A stretch of DNA of 64,000 bases, taken from NCBI RefSeq assembly GCF_900129425.1, contig NZ_LT670817.1, positions 1,426,001 to 1,490,000 on the forward strand, read 5' to 3'. This DNA comes from Bradyrhizobium erythrophlei. Its GTDB lineage: Bacteria; Pseudomonadota; Alphaproteobacteria; Rhizobiales; Xanthobacteraceae. A program made the translations under genes and the position numbers. This document shows positions 34,446 through 43,788 of this stretch, piece by piece; within the stretch, counting starts at the first letter, position 1; each line of letters starts with the position of its first letter. A model generated the notes under the pieces. The model saw nothing but the letters and a program-made list of their open reading frames with translations. It searched no databases and was not told where the DNA came from.

Positions 34446-34596
34446 TAATCCCAACCCTGAAAAGCCACGGCCTGATTCGTCGTCGACGAATTCGGAGGGG
34501 CCTGCCGTCGACATGCAACGGACCGATTTCTAGTTATCCCGATGGACCGGCCACGTATGACGCGGCGATCGCTCAGGGATGACGAAGCAAATTCAG

Positions 34597-35016
34597 TCAG
34601 GAGATCGGGGGAGCGCGAGGCTGAAAGGCAACGCGAGTAGAGTTCAGATGAACGAACTCGGCATCGGTGGCCAGATATGAAAATTCCACGGCCTGCGGAA
34701 TTAGCAGCAGCGGTGGTGTTGCAAACAGGACCGTATTCGCCATGGCGATAACGGCGCAGATCGCGCAACCGTCGTTCGGCTGCTTGCCGGAATCGCGATC
34801 GGGGGCCGGCGCCCGCTGATCGGGTTGACTAATTGTATTCGGTGAAGGGACGCCGTTGACGTGAGCAGCATCGGATAACGCCTGGCCGGATTGAATCGCG
34901 GGCGCCGCCTGCGCGGCGATCCCGTGGAAATGTCCGAACGAAAACGCAAACTGGAACGCGAGCGCAACAAGCGCGAGCCGCGTGCCAAGCCTGATGTTCG
35001 ATCGGAACCACTTCAT
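34597..35016 (-). CDS. DUF2946-like exported protein
   Basis: A 139-residue protein starting MKWFRSNIRLGTRLALVALA with a signal/transmembrane segment and containing GCAICAVIAMANTVLFATPP in the second half: a CxxC motif followed by a hydrophobic stretch, as in DUF2946. Such proteins are often first in metal-uptake operons and may bind a metal with His and Cys residues (FSFGHFHG also present). It lies directly downstream of the Zur-like palindrome and 151 bp before the TonB receptor. Confidence 0.7.
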   Translation of the reverse strand: MKWFRSNIRLGTRLALVALAFQFAFSFGHFHGIAAQAAPAIQSGQALSDAAHVNGVPSPNTISQPDQRAPAPDRDSGKQPNDGCAICAVIAMANTVLFATPPLLLIPQAVEFSYLATDAEFVHLNSTRVAFQPRAPPIS

Positions 35017-35063
35017 GCCGATAAACGCCCCACGCCGGCGGGCCAGGTTTTCCCGGCCGCCCC

Positions 35064-35082
35064 GACGTTATAATATAACATC
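35064..35082. promoter_or_regulatory. Zur-like operator upstream of the metal-uptake operon
   Basis: gacgttataatataacatc is a 19-bp dyad with one mismatched pair: perfect inner palindrome gttataatataac (35067-35079), then pairs a/t and g/c beyond one mismatch. It is close in form to the alphaproteobacterial zinc-uptake regulator (Zur) boxes I know of, which are A/T-rich gttat-ataac dyads. It lies about 50 bp upstream of the DUF2946 start, so zinc-dependent repression of the operon is the natural reading. No biochemical evidence. Confidence 0.55.
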
Positions 35083-35181
35083 AGGAATTGCCACAGCGTG
35101 TCAACTGCGGTGAATCCATGCGGCGGCGGAATTCGCAACGTCTGTGTGATTCACGCAACGTCCGTTGACGTGAGGTTGCGA

Positions 35182-37245
35182 TCAGCGCCCCTCGCGCAGC
35201 CAAGTGGCGGCGAACGCGCCGAGCAGCAGCAGCAAACCGATCAGGCCGGCGAACATGGGCAGCACGCCCACGCCTTTGACGACGCTGGCATCGCGCATCT
35301 TCACGCCCATCCAGCCGTCACCGTGAAACACGCTGGACGCACGCACCGGCACGATGCGCGGAAGATCGACGCTCGAGCCATCGACGACCCGCCGGACGTC
35401 GCCGCCGGTGGCCTGGGCCAGTGGTTTGAGCGTTTCGGTGGTGGAGGTGACTTCCGAAAACTCCTTCGGGTTGGTCGGGCCGACATTGACCAGCGCTTTC
35501 AGCGTGCCATCGGTCGCCTGCCACAGGCCCAGCTCGTTCGCGGGTATCGTCGAGCGCCAGGTTCCCGGCTCGCTTTCGCTCAACGTCAGTTCGCGCGTCG
35601 CCCCGGCCGGCGAAGTCACCGTCACCGGCGCGACGTTGTCCGCCATGGTCTGGCGCAGCACCACGAGGTCCTTGCCCTGGACCTGCAGGCGTAAGGCTTC
35701 TTCGTCGAGGTCGGGCTGCTTCATCAGCCAATGCGACATTCGCCGCAGCAGGTCGAGATGAGGCCCGCCGCCCTCATAGCCGCGCGCCCACAGCCAGATG
35801 TGATCCGACAACAGCAGGGCGACCCGGCCCTCGCCGAAGCGCGACAACAGGAGCAGCGGTTTGCCGTCGGCGCCGGTCATGACCGGAGGAGTGGTCGCGT
35901 TGCGCGTCTCGACGTCGCGGAAGAACCGGCTCCAGTGCGGCGGCTCGAAGCTGGATCCTTCCAGTCCGCGCGTCACCGGATGGCGTTTGCCGGCATCGCT
36001 CAAATGCGCATAGAACGGCTTCTCGGTGACGCCGACCGGCTCGGCCGGCAGCACCGAATCCAGCGGCGTGCGCCAGATACTCGTGCTCGAAGCGTAATCG
36101 GGACCCGCCGACACCAGTACCGCGCCGCCGGCGCGGACGTAGCGCGCGATGTTGTCGAAATACGCGATCGGCAACACGCCCTGGCGCGCGTAGCGGTCGA
36201 AGATGATCAACTGGAATTCGTTGATCTTCTGCTGAAACAGTTCGCGGGTCGGAAACGCGATCAGCGACAATTCATTGATCGGCGTCCCATCCTGCTTTTC
36301 GGGCGGACGCAGAATCGTGAAATGCACGAGATCGACGCTGGCGTCGGACTTCAAAAGGTTGCGCCAGGTGCGCTCGCCGGAATGCGGCTCGCCCGAGACC
36401 AGCAGCACCCGCAATTTGTCACGTACGCCGTCGATCGCAACAACGGCGCGGTTGTTGACCGGCGTCAGTTCATTTTCGAGCGGAGAAGCCTCGATCTCGA
36501 CGATGTTCGGCCCCTCGTGCTTGATATCGACGTCGACGTTGACGGTCTGGCCGCTCAGCACGGTGCGTTCGTTGATCACTTCGCCGTCGCGGCGCACCAC
36601 GACCTTGGCGCGATCGCCGCTGACGCCCTGATCGTCGAGCCGGTAGGTGAGGGTCTGGGCTTGTCCGACGATGCCGAAACGGGGTGCGGCGGTAACCGCG
36701 ATGCGGCGGTCGCGTTCGTCCTTGCGCCCTGTGATCAGCGCATGCACCGGGGCCTGGAATCCCACCGCGGCCGCGTTCGCGGGAATGTCGTGCACGCGGC
36801 CGTCGGTGATCAGGAAAGCGCCGGCGACGCGGTCGACCGGCACGTCTGACAGCGCCGACGACATTGCACCGAATAATTTGGTGCCGTCGGTTTCGCCGTC
36901 GGCCTGGCCGGCTTCGACCACGCGTACCTCCAGCCCCTTGATCTTCTTGAGGCTGTCGACCAGCGCCTCCCTGGCCTTTTCGGTCTCCTGGGTGCGGTTG
37001 CCGAAGTTCTGGCTGGGGCTTTTGTCGATCACGACGGCGGCCACCGACGACAGCGGCTCGCGGTCCTCGCGGGTAAATGACGGATTGGCCAGCGCCAGCA
37101 GGATTAGCGCCAGCGCCGTTACCCGCACCGCCGCGCCTCGCGCCCGGCCGAGCAGCAGCAATCCGGCGATCAGGACGATGGCGGCCGCCGCGAGCCAAAG
37201 CACGATGGAGGGAACAAGCGGCGTAAACGCGATGCCATACTGCAT
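35182..37245 (-). CDS. Membrane protein with glutamine-amidotransferase-like domain (end of MoxR operon)
   Basis: A 687-residue protein. It begins with two transmembrane segments (VLWLAAAAIVLIAGLLLLGR, TALALILLALANPSF), has a VWA-like region (SVAAVVIDKSPSQNFGNRTQ; no full MIDAS), a class I amidotransferase-like domain (RYVRAGGAVLVSAGPDYASS) and a C-terminal transmembrane helix. It is the last gene of the operon, 9 bp after the DUF4159 gene. Such proteins accompany MoxR AAA ATPases and are thought to form a membrane-anchored complex; the cellular role is not known. Confidence 0.8.
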   Translation of the reverse strand: MQYGIAFTPLVPSIVLWLAAAAIVLIAGLLLLGRARGAAVRVTALALILLALANPSFTREDREPLSSVAAVVIDKSPSQNFGNRTQETEKAREALVDSLKKIKGLEVRVVEAGQADGETDGTKLFGAMSSALSDVPVDRVAGAFLITDGRVHDIPANAAAVGFQAPVHALITGRKDERDRRIAVTAAPRFGIVGQAQTLTYRLDDQGVSGDRAKVVVRRDGEVINERTVLSGQTVNVDVDIKHEGPNIVEIEASPLENELTPVNNRAVVAIDGVRDKLRVLLVSGEPHSGERTWRNLLKSDASVDLVHFTILRPPEKQDGTPINELSLIAFPTRELFQQKINEFQLIIFDRYARQGVLPIAYFDNIARYVRAGGAVLVSAGPDYASSTSIWRTPLDSVLPAEPVGVTEKPFYAHLSDAGKRHPVTRGLEGSSFEPPHWSRFFRDVETRNATTPPVMTGADGKPLLLLSRFGEGRVALLLSDHIWLWARGYEGGGPHLDLLRRMSHWLMKQPDLDEEALRLQVQGKDLVVLRQTMADNVAPVTVTSPAGATRELTLSESEPGTWRSTIPANELGLWQATDGTLKALVNVGPTNPKEFSEVTSTTETLKPLAQATGGDVRRVVDGSSVDLPRIVPVRASSVFHGDGWMGVKMRDASVVKGVGVLPMFAGLIGLLLLLGAFAATWLREGR

Positions 37246-37254
37246 ATTGCGACC

Positions 37255-40068
37255 CTATTGCCCCAGCCGCTCGATCAGCGCCGGCGCATGCACCTGGTCG
37301 GCCTTGTAGTTTCCGGTCAGCGTGTACATCACGATGTTGACGCCGGCACGGAAGGCGAATTCGCGCTGCCGCGGCTCGCCCGGCGTAAGCGGCAGCATCG
37401 GCTGGCCGTCGGGGCGGATCGCCCAGGCGCCGGCAAGATCGTTTGATGTGATGATGATCGGCGACACGCCGTCTCCGCCCCGGGCCGGCCGCGACGCGGC
37501 CTCATCGTCATCCTCGCGCGGCAACGTCTCGACCCAGGTCTGGCCGGTGTTAAAGCGGCCAGGAAAATCCCGCAGCAGATAGAACGTCTTGGTCAGCACG
37601 TGCTCGCGCGGCACCGGTTCAAGCTCGGGAACGTCGAGCGAGGAAAGGATATTGCGCAATGCCAGCATTCCCGGCGTCTGCGACGCGCCGCCATCTCCCG
37701 GCGGCGCCTCGATGGCATCGCGGGTATCGAACAGCACGGTGCCGCCCTGCTTCATGTAGGCGTCGATGCGGTTGATGGCGTCCTGCGGCGGCTTCGCGGC
37801 ACCTGGCACCACCGGCCAGTAGATCAGCGGAAAGAATGCCAGTTCGTCATGCGCGGGATCGACGCCGACGGGATCGCCGGCTTCCAGCGCGGTGCGCTGC
37901 GCCAGAAACAAGGTCAGTCCGGACATGCCCGCTTTGACGATGGAATCGACGTCGGCATTGCCGGTGACGACGTAAGCCAGCCGGGTTTGCGAGGTGGCCT
38001 TGATGGCGAAATCGTCGCTGCCGTCGGCACGGGATGGCGATGGCGCCCCCAGCATCGTGGCAAACAGGAAGGCGAAGACCAGGGCGGCCGATACCGCGCG
38101 CCGCCGCAGCAACGCCGCGAAGCCGGCGCCGAGCAGCGCCACCACGATCGCATCGATCAGGAACAAGGCCAATGACGACGACAGCAGCATGCCACGCAAA
38201 TCCCGCGGTTCGGCGTTGGTGTAACTGGCGCGCCGCGCGCGCAAGCCCGAGGTATCGAGCGGCGCGATACGGTCGGCGGCCGCCAGCGTATTGACCGCGA
38301 GCGGACCGTCGGCCGGGCCGTAGAACCCAGGCGGATGATCGGGTGTCGCCCGATCCCGGAAGTCGGCGGGCAGAGGCTTTGCGGTCGAGGGCGGCGGCCC
38401 GAACGAACCGAAACCATCGAGAATGTGCAACGGCGCCACCGTTTCCGCAGCGGCTTGGCTGGCGACGCCGGCACCGGGATTGGAGGTATAGCCGGACATG
38501 TCGACGATCCGCCGCAGCATCTCGACGAAGCTGCCGGACATCGGCAGATCGGACCAGCGCATATCGGCGCTGACATGAAACAGGCTGACCACGCCCTTGC
38601 CGCGGCGTTCGCCGGTCACCAGCGGCGTTCCATCTTCCAGCGAAGCCCAGCTTTTGGTGGCGAGCACCGCGTCCGGCTCGGCGAGCACCTGCCGGTTGAC
38701 CGTGACGTCCTTTGGCGCGGTCAGACCGGCGAACGGTCCATCGGCCGCGAACGAAGCGAGATGCTGCGGTTTTTCCCAGGTGAGACTGCCGCCGAGACTG
38801 CGTCCGCCGCGGCGCAGCTTCACCGGCACCAGATCGTCGTCGGCTTGCGCCAGACGCGGCCCGGCGAAACGTACCAGCACCCCGCCTTGCTCGATCCACG
38901 CACTGATGCGCTCGCGGATCTCGGGCGACAGCGTGCCGACATCCGCCAGCACGATCATCGGCAGCTTCTGGTCGAGAAATTGAGTGATCGCCTGTTGCGG
39001 CGCGCCGCGATCGCCGAGCCGCACATCGGCGAACGGAGCCAGGGCGCGGGTGAGGTAGAACGTCGACGCCAGCAGCGGCTGTGCGGTATCGCTGCTCGAT
39101 CCACTGACGATGCCGATCGCGCGCCGCCGCCATCGCTTGTCGAGCAGTTGTACCGCGCCCGCGGATCGTTCGCCCGATATCTCGAGCCGCGCGATGTCGT
39201 TGCGCAACTCGACCGGAAGGTCGAACGCCGCTTCGGTCTCGCGATCCTGCGGCGCAAAGGTGAAGCGGGCCTCGCCGATCGGTGAGCCCTTCAGGTCGAG
39301 CGCGCGCACGATTCCGGCAGCAACGCCGCCGCCATCGGCCCGCAGCACCTTCACGGTCATCTTCGCCGCGGCATTCTCGGCCGCAACCAGGGCAAGCGGA
39401 GGTGGGGTGCCACCTTCAAAAATCGTCAAGGCACGATCCCCGATCGTTTTGCTCAGTCCCTCGAGGAATTCCGGTCCGCGCCCGGTATCGACGCCATCCG
39501 AAAGCCAGGCGATTTCGCAGTCGCCGGTCGCCTTCAGGAAACGCTGGATCGCGGGCAGGGTTTCAACCCGCTCGATCGAATAAGGTTTTGGCGTGAGCTG
39601 GCGCAACGCCACCCGCGCGGTGCCGCCGGTCATCAAGGTGATGTCACGGGAGGGCTCGGACAGCGGCACCAGCGCAACGCCGCGGCGGTCGTTGTCGGCA
39701 TTCGCGATCAATTCGTCCGCGGCCTTGACGCGGGTATCCCAGCTGGAGGCTGCGCTCCAGCCGTCGTCGAGCAAGATCACCAGCGGCGCGCGGGAGCCGG
39801 CAAGACCGGTCTGCGGATTCCAGACCGGCCCGGCGGCCGCCAGAATCAGCAACGCGGCGGCCAGCAGGCGCAAGGCGGTCAGCCACCATGGCGTACGCGA
39901 AGGGGTCTCTTCCTTCGGCGCGATGTCGAACAACAGCCGCGTCGGCGGAAACTCGATGCGCCGCGGCCGCGGCGGCATCACCCGCAACAGCCACCACAGC
40001 ACCGGCAGGCTCAACAGCCCCAGCAGCAACATCGGTTCGGTGAAAGACAGCGGCAGTCCGGCCATCAT
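37255..40068 (-). CDS. BatA/DUF4159 double-domain membrane protein
   Basis: A 937-residue protein. The ATG at 40066-40068 (MMAGLPLSFTEPMLLLGLLS) overlaps the DUF58 stop. The N-terminus is an aerotolerance-regulator (BatA) membrane domain (LLSLPVLWWLLRVMPPRPRR) followed by a VWA-like domain (APLVILLDDGWSAASSWDTR). After about 620 residues comes a transmembrane pair and then the C-terminal DUF4159 domain (DELAFFPLIYWPVVPGAAKP, MKQGGTVLFDTRD). In-frame antisense reading frames cross it but are not coding. It is the central component of the MoxR-DUF58 system. Confidence 0.88.
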   Translation of the reverse strand: MMAGLPLSFTEPMLLLGLLSLPVLWWLLRVMPPRPRRIEFPPTRLLFDIAPKEETPSRTPWWLTALRLLAAALLILAAAGPVWNPQTGLAGSRAPLVILLDDGWSAASSWDTRVKAADELIANADNDRRGVALVPLSEPSRDITLMTGGTARVALRQLTPKPYSIERVETLPAIQRFLKATGDCEIAWLSDGVDTGRGPEFLEGLSKTIGDRALTIFEGGTPPPLALVAAENAAAKMTVKVLRADGGGVAAGIVRALDLKGSPIGEARFTFAPQDRETEAAFDLPVELRNDIARLEISGERSAGAVQLLDKRWRRRAIGIVSGSSSDTAQPLLASTFYLTRALAPFADVRLGDRGAPQQAITQFLDQKLPMIVLADVGTLSPEIRERISAWIEQGGVLVRFAGPRLAQADDDLVPVKLRRGGRSLGGSLTWEKPQHLASFAADGPFAGLTAPKDVTVNRQVLAEPDAVLATKSWASLEDGTPLVTGERRGKGVVSLFHVSADMRWSDLPMSGSFVEMLRRIVDMSGYTSNPGAGVASQAAAETVAPLHILDGFGSFGPPPSTAKPLPADFRDRATPDHPPGFYGPADGPLAVNTLAAADRIAPLDTSGLRARRASYTNAEPRDLRGMLLSSSLALFLIDAIVVALLGAGFAALLRRRAVSAALVFAFLFATMLGAPSPSRADGSDDFAIKATSQTRLAYVVTGNADVDSIVKAGMSGLTLFLAQRTALEAGDPVGVDPAHDELAFFPLIYWPVVPGAAKPPQDAINRIDAYMKQGGTVLFDTRDAIEAPPGDGGASQTPGMLALRNILSSLDVPELEPVPREHVLTKTFYLLRDFPGRFNTGQTWVETLPREDDDEAASRPARGGDGVSPIIITSNDLAGAWAIRPDGQPMLPLTPGEPRQREFAFRAGVNIVMYTLTGNYKADQVHAPALIERLGQ

Positions 40069-41009
40069 GCGACTCGTCCCGCTTTCACCGTCGCGATGCG
40101 CGCGCTGCCCTTGCTCACCATCATCCCGCTGTGCAGGAACAGCAGCAGTTCGGCGGCCGAGCGGCTGGTGGTGTGGGTCGAGAACAGCCAGTCGAGCTTG
40201 TTGGTTTCGCCGCGAATCTCGTCGCGATGCAGCGCCACGCGGGCGACGTAGTCGCCGGCCCATCTTTCCGCCCGGCCCGCGGTGATGATGCCGCCGCCTT
40301 CCGGTTCGACAAATTCGATCCGGCCGGAATAGGGGAAACTTTCTTCAGCCGGGTCGACGATCTGGACCAGTGCGCCATGCGCACCGGATGCCGACAATCC
40401 GGCAAGCATGTCTCTGATTTCAGCGATCGGCGACCAGAAGTCCGACAGCACCACGATCTCGGCCAGCGCCGACGGCACAAAGGCCGGCGGCAGGCTGAGG
40501 CGTGCGGCGTCGTCATGCAGCATCGCCTGCGCCATCTTGTCGACGACGTTACTGCTCGCGGTCGGGTTCATCAGGCCGGGAATGCCGACGCGTTCGCCGC
40601 CCGCGACCAGGAGTTCCGCGAGCGCGAAGGTCACGATCAATCCGCGTTCCAGCTTGGAGTCGCGCGCCTGTCTGGAGGCAAACGCCATCGACGGCGAGCG
40701 GTCCGGCCACAGCCACACCGTGTGCGCGGCCTCCCATTCCTGCTCGCGGACATAGAGATGATCGTCGCGCGCCGAGCGCCGCCAGTCGACCCTCTGCGCC
40801 GGCTCTCCGGAAACGAAGCGGCGATATTGCCAGAAACTTTCCCCCGCGCCGGCGCGCCGCCGTCCATGCAGGCCATGAATCACGTTGGCGGCGATGCGGC
40901 GAGCTTCAAGCACAAGACGCGGCAGCGATGCGGCGAGCGTTCGGCTTTCGCCATCGGCACGTCGGATTGCTGTGATCTCCCCGCTGGTGTGCTTGGTCTC
41001 GGCGGCCAT
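40065..41009 (-). CDS. DUF58 domain protein (VWA-associated)
   Basis: A 314-residue protein starting at the ATG 41007-41009, whose first codons overlap the MoxR stop (TGATG). The DUF58 signature is RRRAGAGESFWQYRRFVSGE, then PAQRVDWRRSARDDHLYVRE and a VWA-like half (IVVLSDFWSPIAEIRDMLAG). It is predicted to be the substrate or partner of MoxR, which remodels VWA-like proteins. Translational coupling on both sides (MoxR and DUF4159 genes) supports one stoichiometric complex. Confidence 0.9.
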   Translation of the reverse strand: MAAETKHTSGEITAIRRADGESRTLAASLPRLVLEARRIAANVIHGLHGRRRAGAGESFWQYRRFVSGEPAQRVDWRRSARDDHLYVREQEWEAAHTVWLWPDRSPSMAFASRQARDSKLERGLIVTFALAELLVAGGERVGIPGLMNPTASSNVVDKMAQAMLHDDAARLSLPPAFVPSALAEIVVLSDFWSPIAEIRDMLAGLSASGAHGALVQIVDPAEESFPYSGRIEFVEPEGGGIITAGRAERWAGDYVARVALHRDEIRGETNKLDWLFSTHTTSRSAAELLLFLHSGMMVSKGSARIATVKAGRVA

Positions 41010-42013
41010 CAACCGATCCGCGTCTTCAATTGCCGGATCACGTCGGGAATGGTGCGGCCTTCGGCGCGCGCCGAAAACGTCAGCGCCATGCGGTGCTTGA
41101 GCACCGGCTCGGCCAGATCGAGCACATCGTCGATCGAGGGCGCCAGACGGCCGTCGAGCAGGGCGCGGGCGCGAACCGCGAGCATCAGCGACTGGCTGGC
41201 GCGCGGACCCGGTCCCCAGGCGATCAGCTTGCCGGCTTCGCCGCCCTCGGGGCCGGGCCGCGCGGAGCGCACCAATGTCAGGATCGCTTCGACGACGGAG
41301 TCGCCGACCGGCAGGCGCCGCACCAGGCGTTGCGCGGTGATCAGGATCTCGGCGTTCATGGCTACCTTGGCGAGCGTCTCCTCCGCGCCGGTGGTTTCGA
41401 ACAGGATGCGCCGCTCGGCGTCGCGATCCGGATAGTCGACGTCGATCTCCATCAGGAAGCGATCGAGCTGCGCCTCCGGCAGCGGGTAAGTGCCTTCCTG
41501 CTCCAGCGGATTTTGCGTCGCCAGCACATGGAACGGCTTCGGCAAGTCGTGGCGAGCGCCCGCAACGGTAATGTGCTGCTCCTGCATGGCCTGCAACAAC
41601 GCCGACTGGGTGCGCGGGCTGGCGCGATTGATTTCGTCGGCCATCAACAGCTGCGCGAACACCGGACCGGCGATGAAACGGAACGACCGCTTGCCGGTAC
41701 TGCTCTCGTCCAGCACTTCGGCGCCGAGAATATCCGACGGCATCAGGTCCGGCGTGAACTGGATGCGCTTGGCGTCAAGCCCGAGAGTAACGCCCAGGGT
41801 TTCGACCAGCTTGGTCTTGGCAAGGCCGGGCACGCCGATCAGTAGCGCGTGACCGCCCGACAGGATCGTCACCAGGGTATTTTCAACCACCCGGTCCTGA
41901 CCGAAGATGACGGTGGAGATCGCATCCTTCGCGGCGCGGATCTGACCGGCGACCTGTTCGGCCGAGCGGACGATCACGTCCTCAAGTTTTTCGACACTGT
42001 CTGCGCCAGCCAT
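41009..42013 (-). CDS. MoxR-family AAA+ ATPase
   Basis: A 334-residue AAA+ chaperone, first gene of the four-gene operon. Walker A is GVPGLAKT (residues 60-67), Walker B LLMADEINRA, sensor 1 FHVLATQNPLEQEGTYPLPE, and arginine-finger region AQLDRFLMEIDVDYPDRDAE, all typical of MoxR. The family inserts metals or remodels VWA-containing partners, here the DUF58 and DUF4159 proteins encoded by the next genes with overlapping codons. Regulation is not visible; about 235 bp separate it from the divergent DUF1285 gene. Confidence 0.95.
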   Translation of the reverse strand: MAGADSVEKLEDVIVRSAEQVAGQIRAAKDAISTVIFGQDRVVENTLVTILSGGHALLIGVPGLAKTKLVETLGVTLGLDAKRIQFTPDLMPSDILGAEVLDESSTGKRSFRFIAGPVFAQLLMADEINRASPRTQSALLQAMQEQHITVAGARHDLPKPFHVLATQNPLEQEGTYPLPEAQLDRFLMEIDVDYPDRDAERRILFETTGAEETLAKVAMNAEILITAQRLVRRLPVGDSVVEAILTLVRSARPGPEGGEAGKLIAWGPGPRASQSLMLAVRARALLDGRLAPSIDDVLDLAEPVLKHRMALTFSARAEGRTIPDVIRQLKTRIG

Positions 42014-42248
42014 TTAGGTCTCCTTGGTCAATGCTTTGCCTGCAACGCCGCCGACTGCGGCGTCATGCCATGAACCCGAAGCTAAACTCATGCAAAGGCC
42101 ATGTATTCGTTGAATTAAACTATCCCCACATTATCGGTATTTCAGGGTATGAACGGGATCACGATGTGGCGACTTGATCCGGGCAGAACCCGTTAACGTG
42201 GCCTGCACCAATCGTGCCAAATCAAGGCGGTCAGAGTCAGGGCAAACC

Positions 42249-42860
42249 ATGGCGAAGCAAGGGCAGACCACCGATCGGGGCCTCGAAGGACTGACTGCCG
42301 CCGTCAAGGATGCTGCGAACGCCAATTCCGCCGGAAAGGGGCTGCCTCCGGTGCATTTGTGGAATCCACCGTTCTGCGGCGATATCGATATGCGAATCGC
42401 AAGCGATGGCACGTGGTTCTACATGGGAACGCCCATCGGGCGCCCGGCGCTGGTCCGGCTGTTTTCGACGATACTCAAGCGCGAGGACGGCAAGCACTTT
42501 CTCGTGACCCCGGTGGAGAAGGTCGGCATCCGCGTCGACGACGCGCCGTTTCTTGCGGTCGAGATGCTCAAGGAAGGCGACAGCCGCGGCCGGCTGCTCC
42601 GCTTTCGCACCAATGTCGACGACTGGGTGAGTTGCGATTCCGCCCACCGCCTGCGGTTCGAGGCCGCCGCCGACGGAGGCCTCACGCCCTATCTTCATGT
42701 CCGCGCCGATCTTTGGGCCAAAGTCACCCGCGCGCTTTACTACGATCTGGTTGACATGGGCGAGGAGCGAGTGGTCGATGGTCGTCCGATGTTCGGGATC
42801 GCGTCCTCGGGGGCGTTTTTTGCGATGGCGGATGCGGAGCAGGTGAGGGGAGCGCTTTGA
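42249..42860 (+). CDS. DUF1285 family protein
   Basis: A 203-residue cytoplasmic protein from the ATG at 42249 (MAKQGQTTDRGLEGLTAAVK). The core PPVHLWNPPFCGDIDMRIAS DGTWFYMGTPIGRPALVRLF is the DUF1285 signature; the family has a two-domain fold of unknown function found across Proteobacteria. Its TGA overlaps the TTG of the CoA pyrophosphatase gene. In rhizobia it regularly precedes that gene and the CCA-adding enzyme, as here, in a four-gene run with overlapping ends. Confidence 0.9.
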   Translation: MAKQGQTTDRGLEGLTAAVKDAANANSAGKGLPPVHLWNPPFCGDIDMRIASDGTWFYMGTPIGRPALVRLFSTILKREDGKHFLVTPVEKVGIRVDDAPFLAVEMLKEGDSRGRLLRFRTNVDDWVSCDSAHRLRFEAAADGGLTPYLHVRADLWAKVTRALYYDLVDMGEERVVDGRPMFGIASSGAFFAMADAEQVRGAL

Positions 42861-43528
42861 ACGAGCCGATGCTGAAGACGGGGGCCGTGGCGATCAGCCC
42901 GGTGGAGTTTTTCGAGCGCGCCCGCGCCCGGCTGCGCTTTGAGGTCCCGCCGGGCCTGCTTGATCCCCAGATCGTCCCGCAAAGCGGCGATCAGGGCACC
43001 GATCGCATGCTCGAAATCATCGCCCGCGAGCAGCCGGTCCGGCCCGCGGCGGTGCTGATCCCGGTGGTGGACCATGCCGAGCCGACCGTACTGCTGACGC
43101 AGCGCGCGGCGCACCTCAACGATCACGCCGGCCAGATTTCCTTTCCCGGCGGCAAGATCGATCCGACCGACGCCTCGCCGCTCGACGCCGCGTTGCGGGA
43201 GGCCGAGGAAGAGGTCGGCCTGACACGGGAGTTCATCGAACCGATCGGCTATCTCGATCTCTACGGGACCAGTTTCGGATTTCGCATCCTGCCGACGGTG
43301 GCGCGGGTGAGACCTGGGTTCAAGCTGCGCATCAACCACGCCGAAGTGGACGATGCGTTCGAGGTTCCGCTGGCGTTCCTGATGAATCCCGTGAACCACC
43401 AGTTGCACAGCAAGGAATTTCGCGGGATGGAGCGCACGTACTACGCCATGCCGTTCGCGGAGCGTTATATCTGGGGCGCCACCGCGGGAATTCTGCGGGT
43501 GCTGTACGAACGGGTTTATAGGGCATGA
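42857..43528 (+). CDS. CoA pyrophosphatase-type Nudix hydrolase
   Basis: A 223-residue Nudix enzyme (NudL/YeaB type) predicted to hydrolyse CoA and acyl-CoA to phosphopantetheine and 3',5'-ADP. The CoA-Nudix signature VLLTQRAAHLNDHAGQISFP GGKI precedes the Nudix box, which reads GGKIDPTDASPLDAALREAE EEVGL. I take the TTG at 42857, which overlaps the DUF1285 stop; an ATG four codons in is the alternative. Its own stop overlaps the DUF6111 start. It may limit CoA degradation products or repair CoA pools. Confidence 0.92.
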   Translation: MNEPMLKTGAVAISPVEFFERARARLRFEVPPGLLDPQIVPQSGDQGTDRMLEIIAREQPVRPAAVLIPVVDHAEPTVLLTQRAAHLNDHAGQISFPGGKIDPTDASPLDAALREAEEEVGLTREFIEPIGYLDLYGTSFGFRILPTVARVRPGFKLRINHAEVDDAFEVPLAFLMNPVNHQLHSKEFRGMERTYYAMPFAERYIWGATAGILRVLYERVYRA

Positions 43529-43788
43529 TTCGTCCGGCTTTCACCGAAGTCGGCATTTTCCTGATCCCATTTGCGGTCTATGCGTTGTTTTTGATCGCGA
43601 CACGTTCCGGACTGATGATGCAGTCGTCCTGGCCGGTACATGTCATCGCCAAGCTGGCAATCGGTGCGCTGCTGCTGGTGATCGTCAGTTTTGTCCTGCT
43701 CGCGCATTTTTCCGGCGCCTCGCCGAATTCGACCTATACTCCCGCGCACATCGAGAACGGCAAGTTGATTCCAGGAGTTGAAAAATGA
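43525..43788 (+). CDS. DUF6111 family small membrane protein
   Basis: An 87-residue protein with two transmembrane helices (EVGIFLIPFAVYALFLIATR; VIAKLAIGALLLVIVSFVLL) and a short polar C-terminus containing STYTPAHIENGKLIPGVEK. It overlaps the preceding gene at its start (gcatga) and the CCA gene at its end. The position between the CoA pyrophosphatase and CCA genes matches DUF6111 proteins of Bradyrhizobium. Function unknown. Confidence 0.8.
   Translation: MIRPAFTEVGIFLIPFAVYALFLIATRSGLMMQSSWPVHVIAKLAIGALLLVIVSFVLLAHFSGASPNSTYTPAHIENGKLIPGVEK

Noticed and set aside
37847..39133. Long alternate-frame reading inside the DUF4159 gene
   Set aside because: It lies in another frame of the minus strand, is Arg/Ala-rich without structure, and the genuine gene has recognisable domains throughout.
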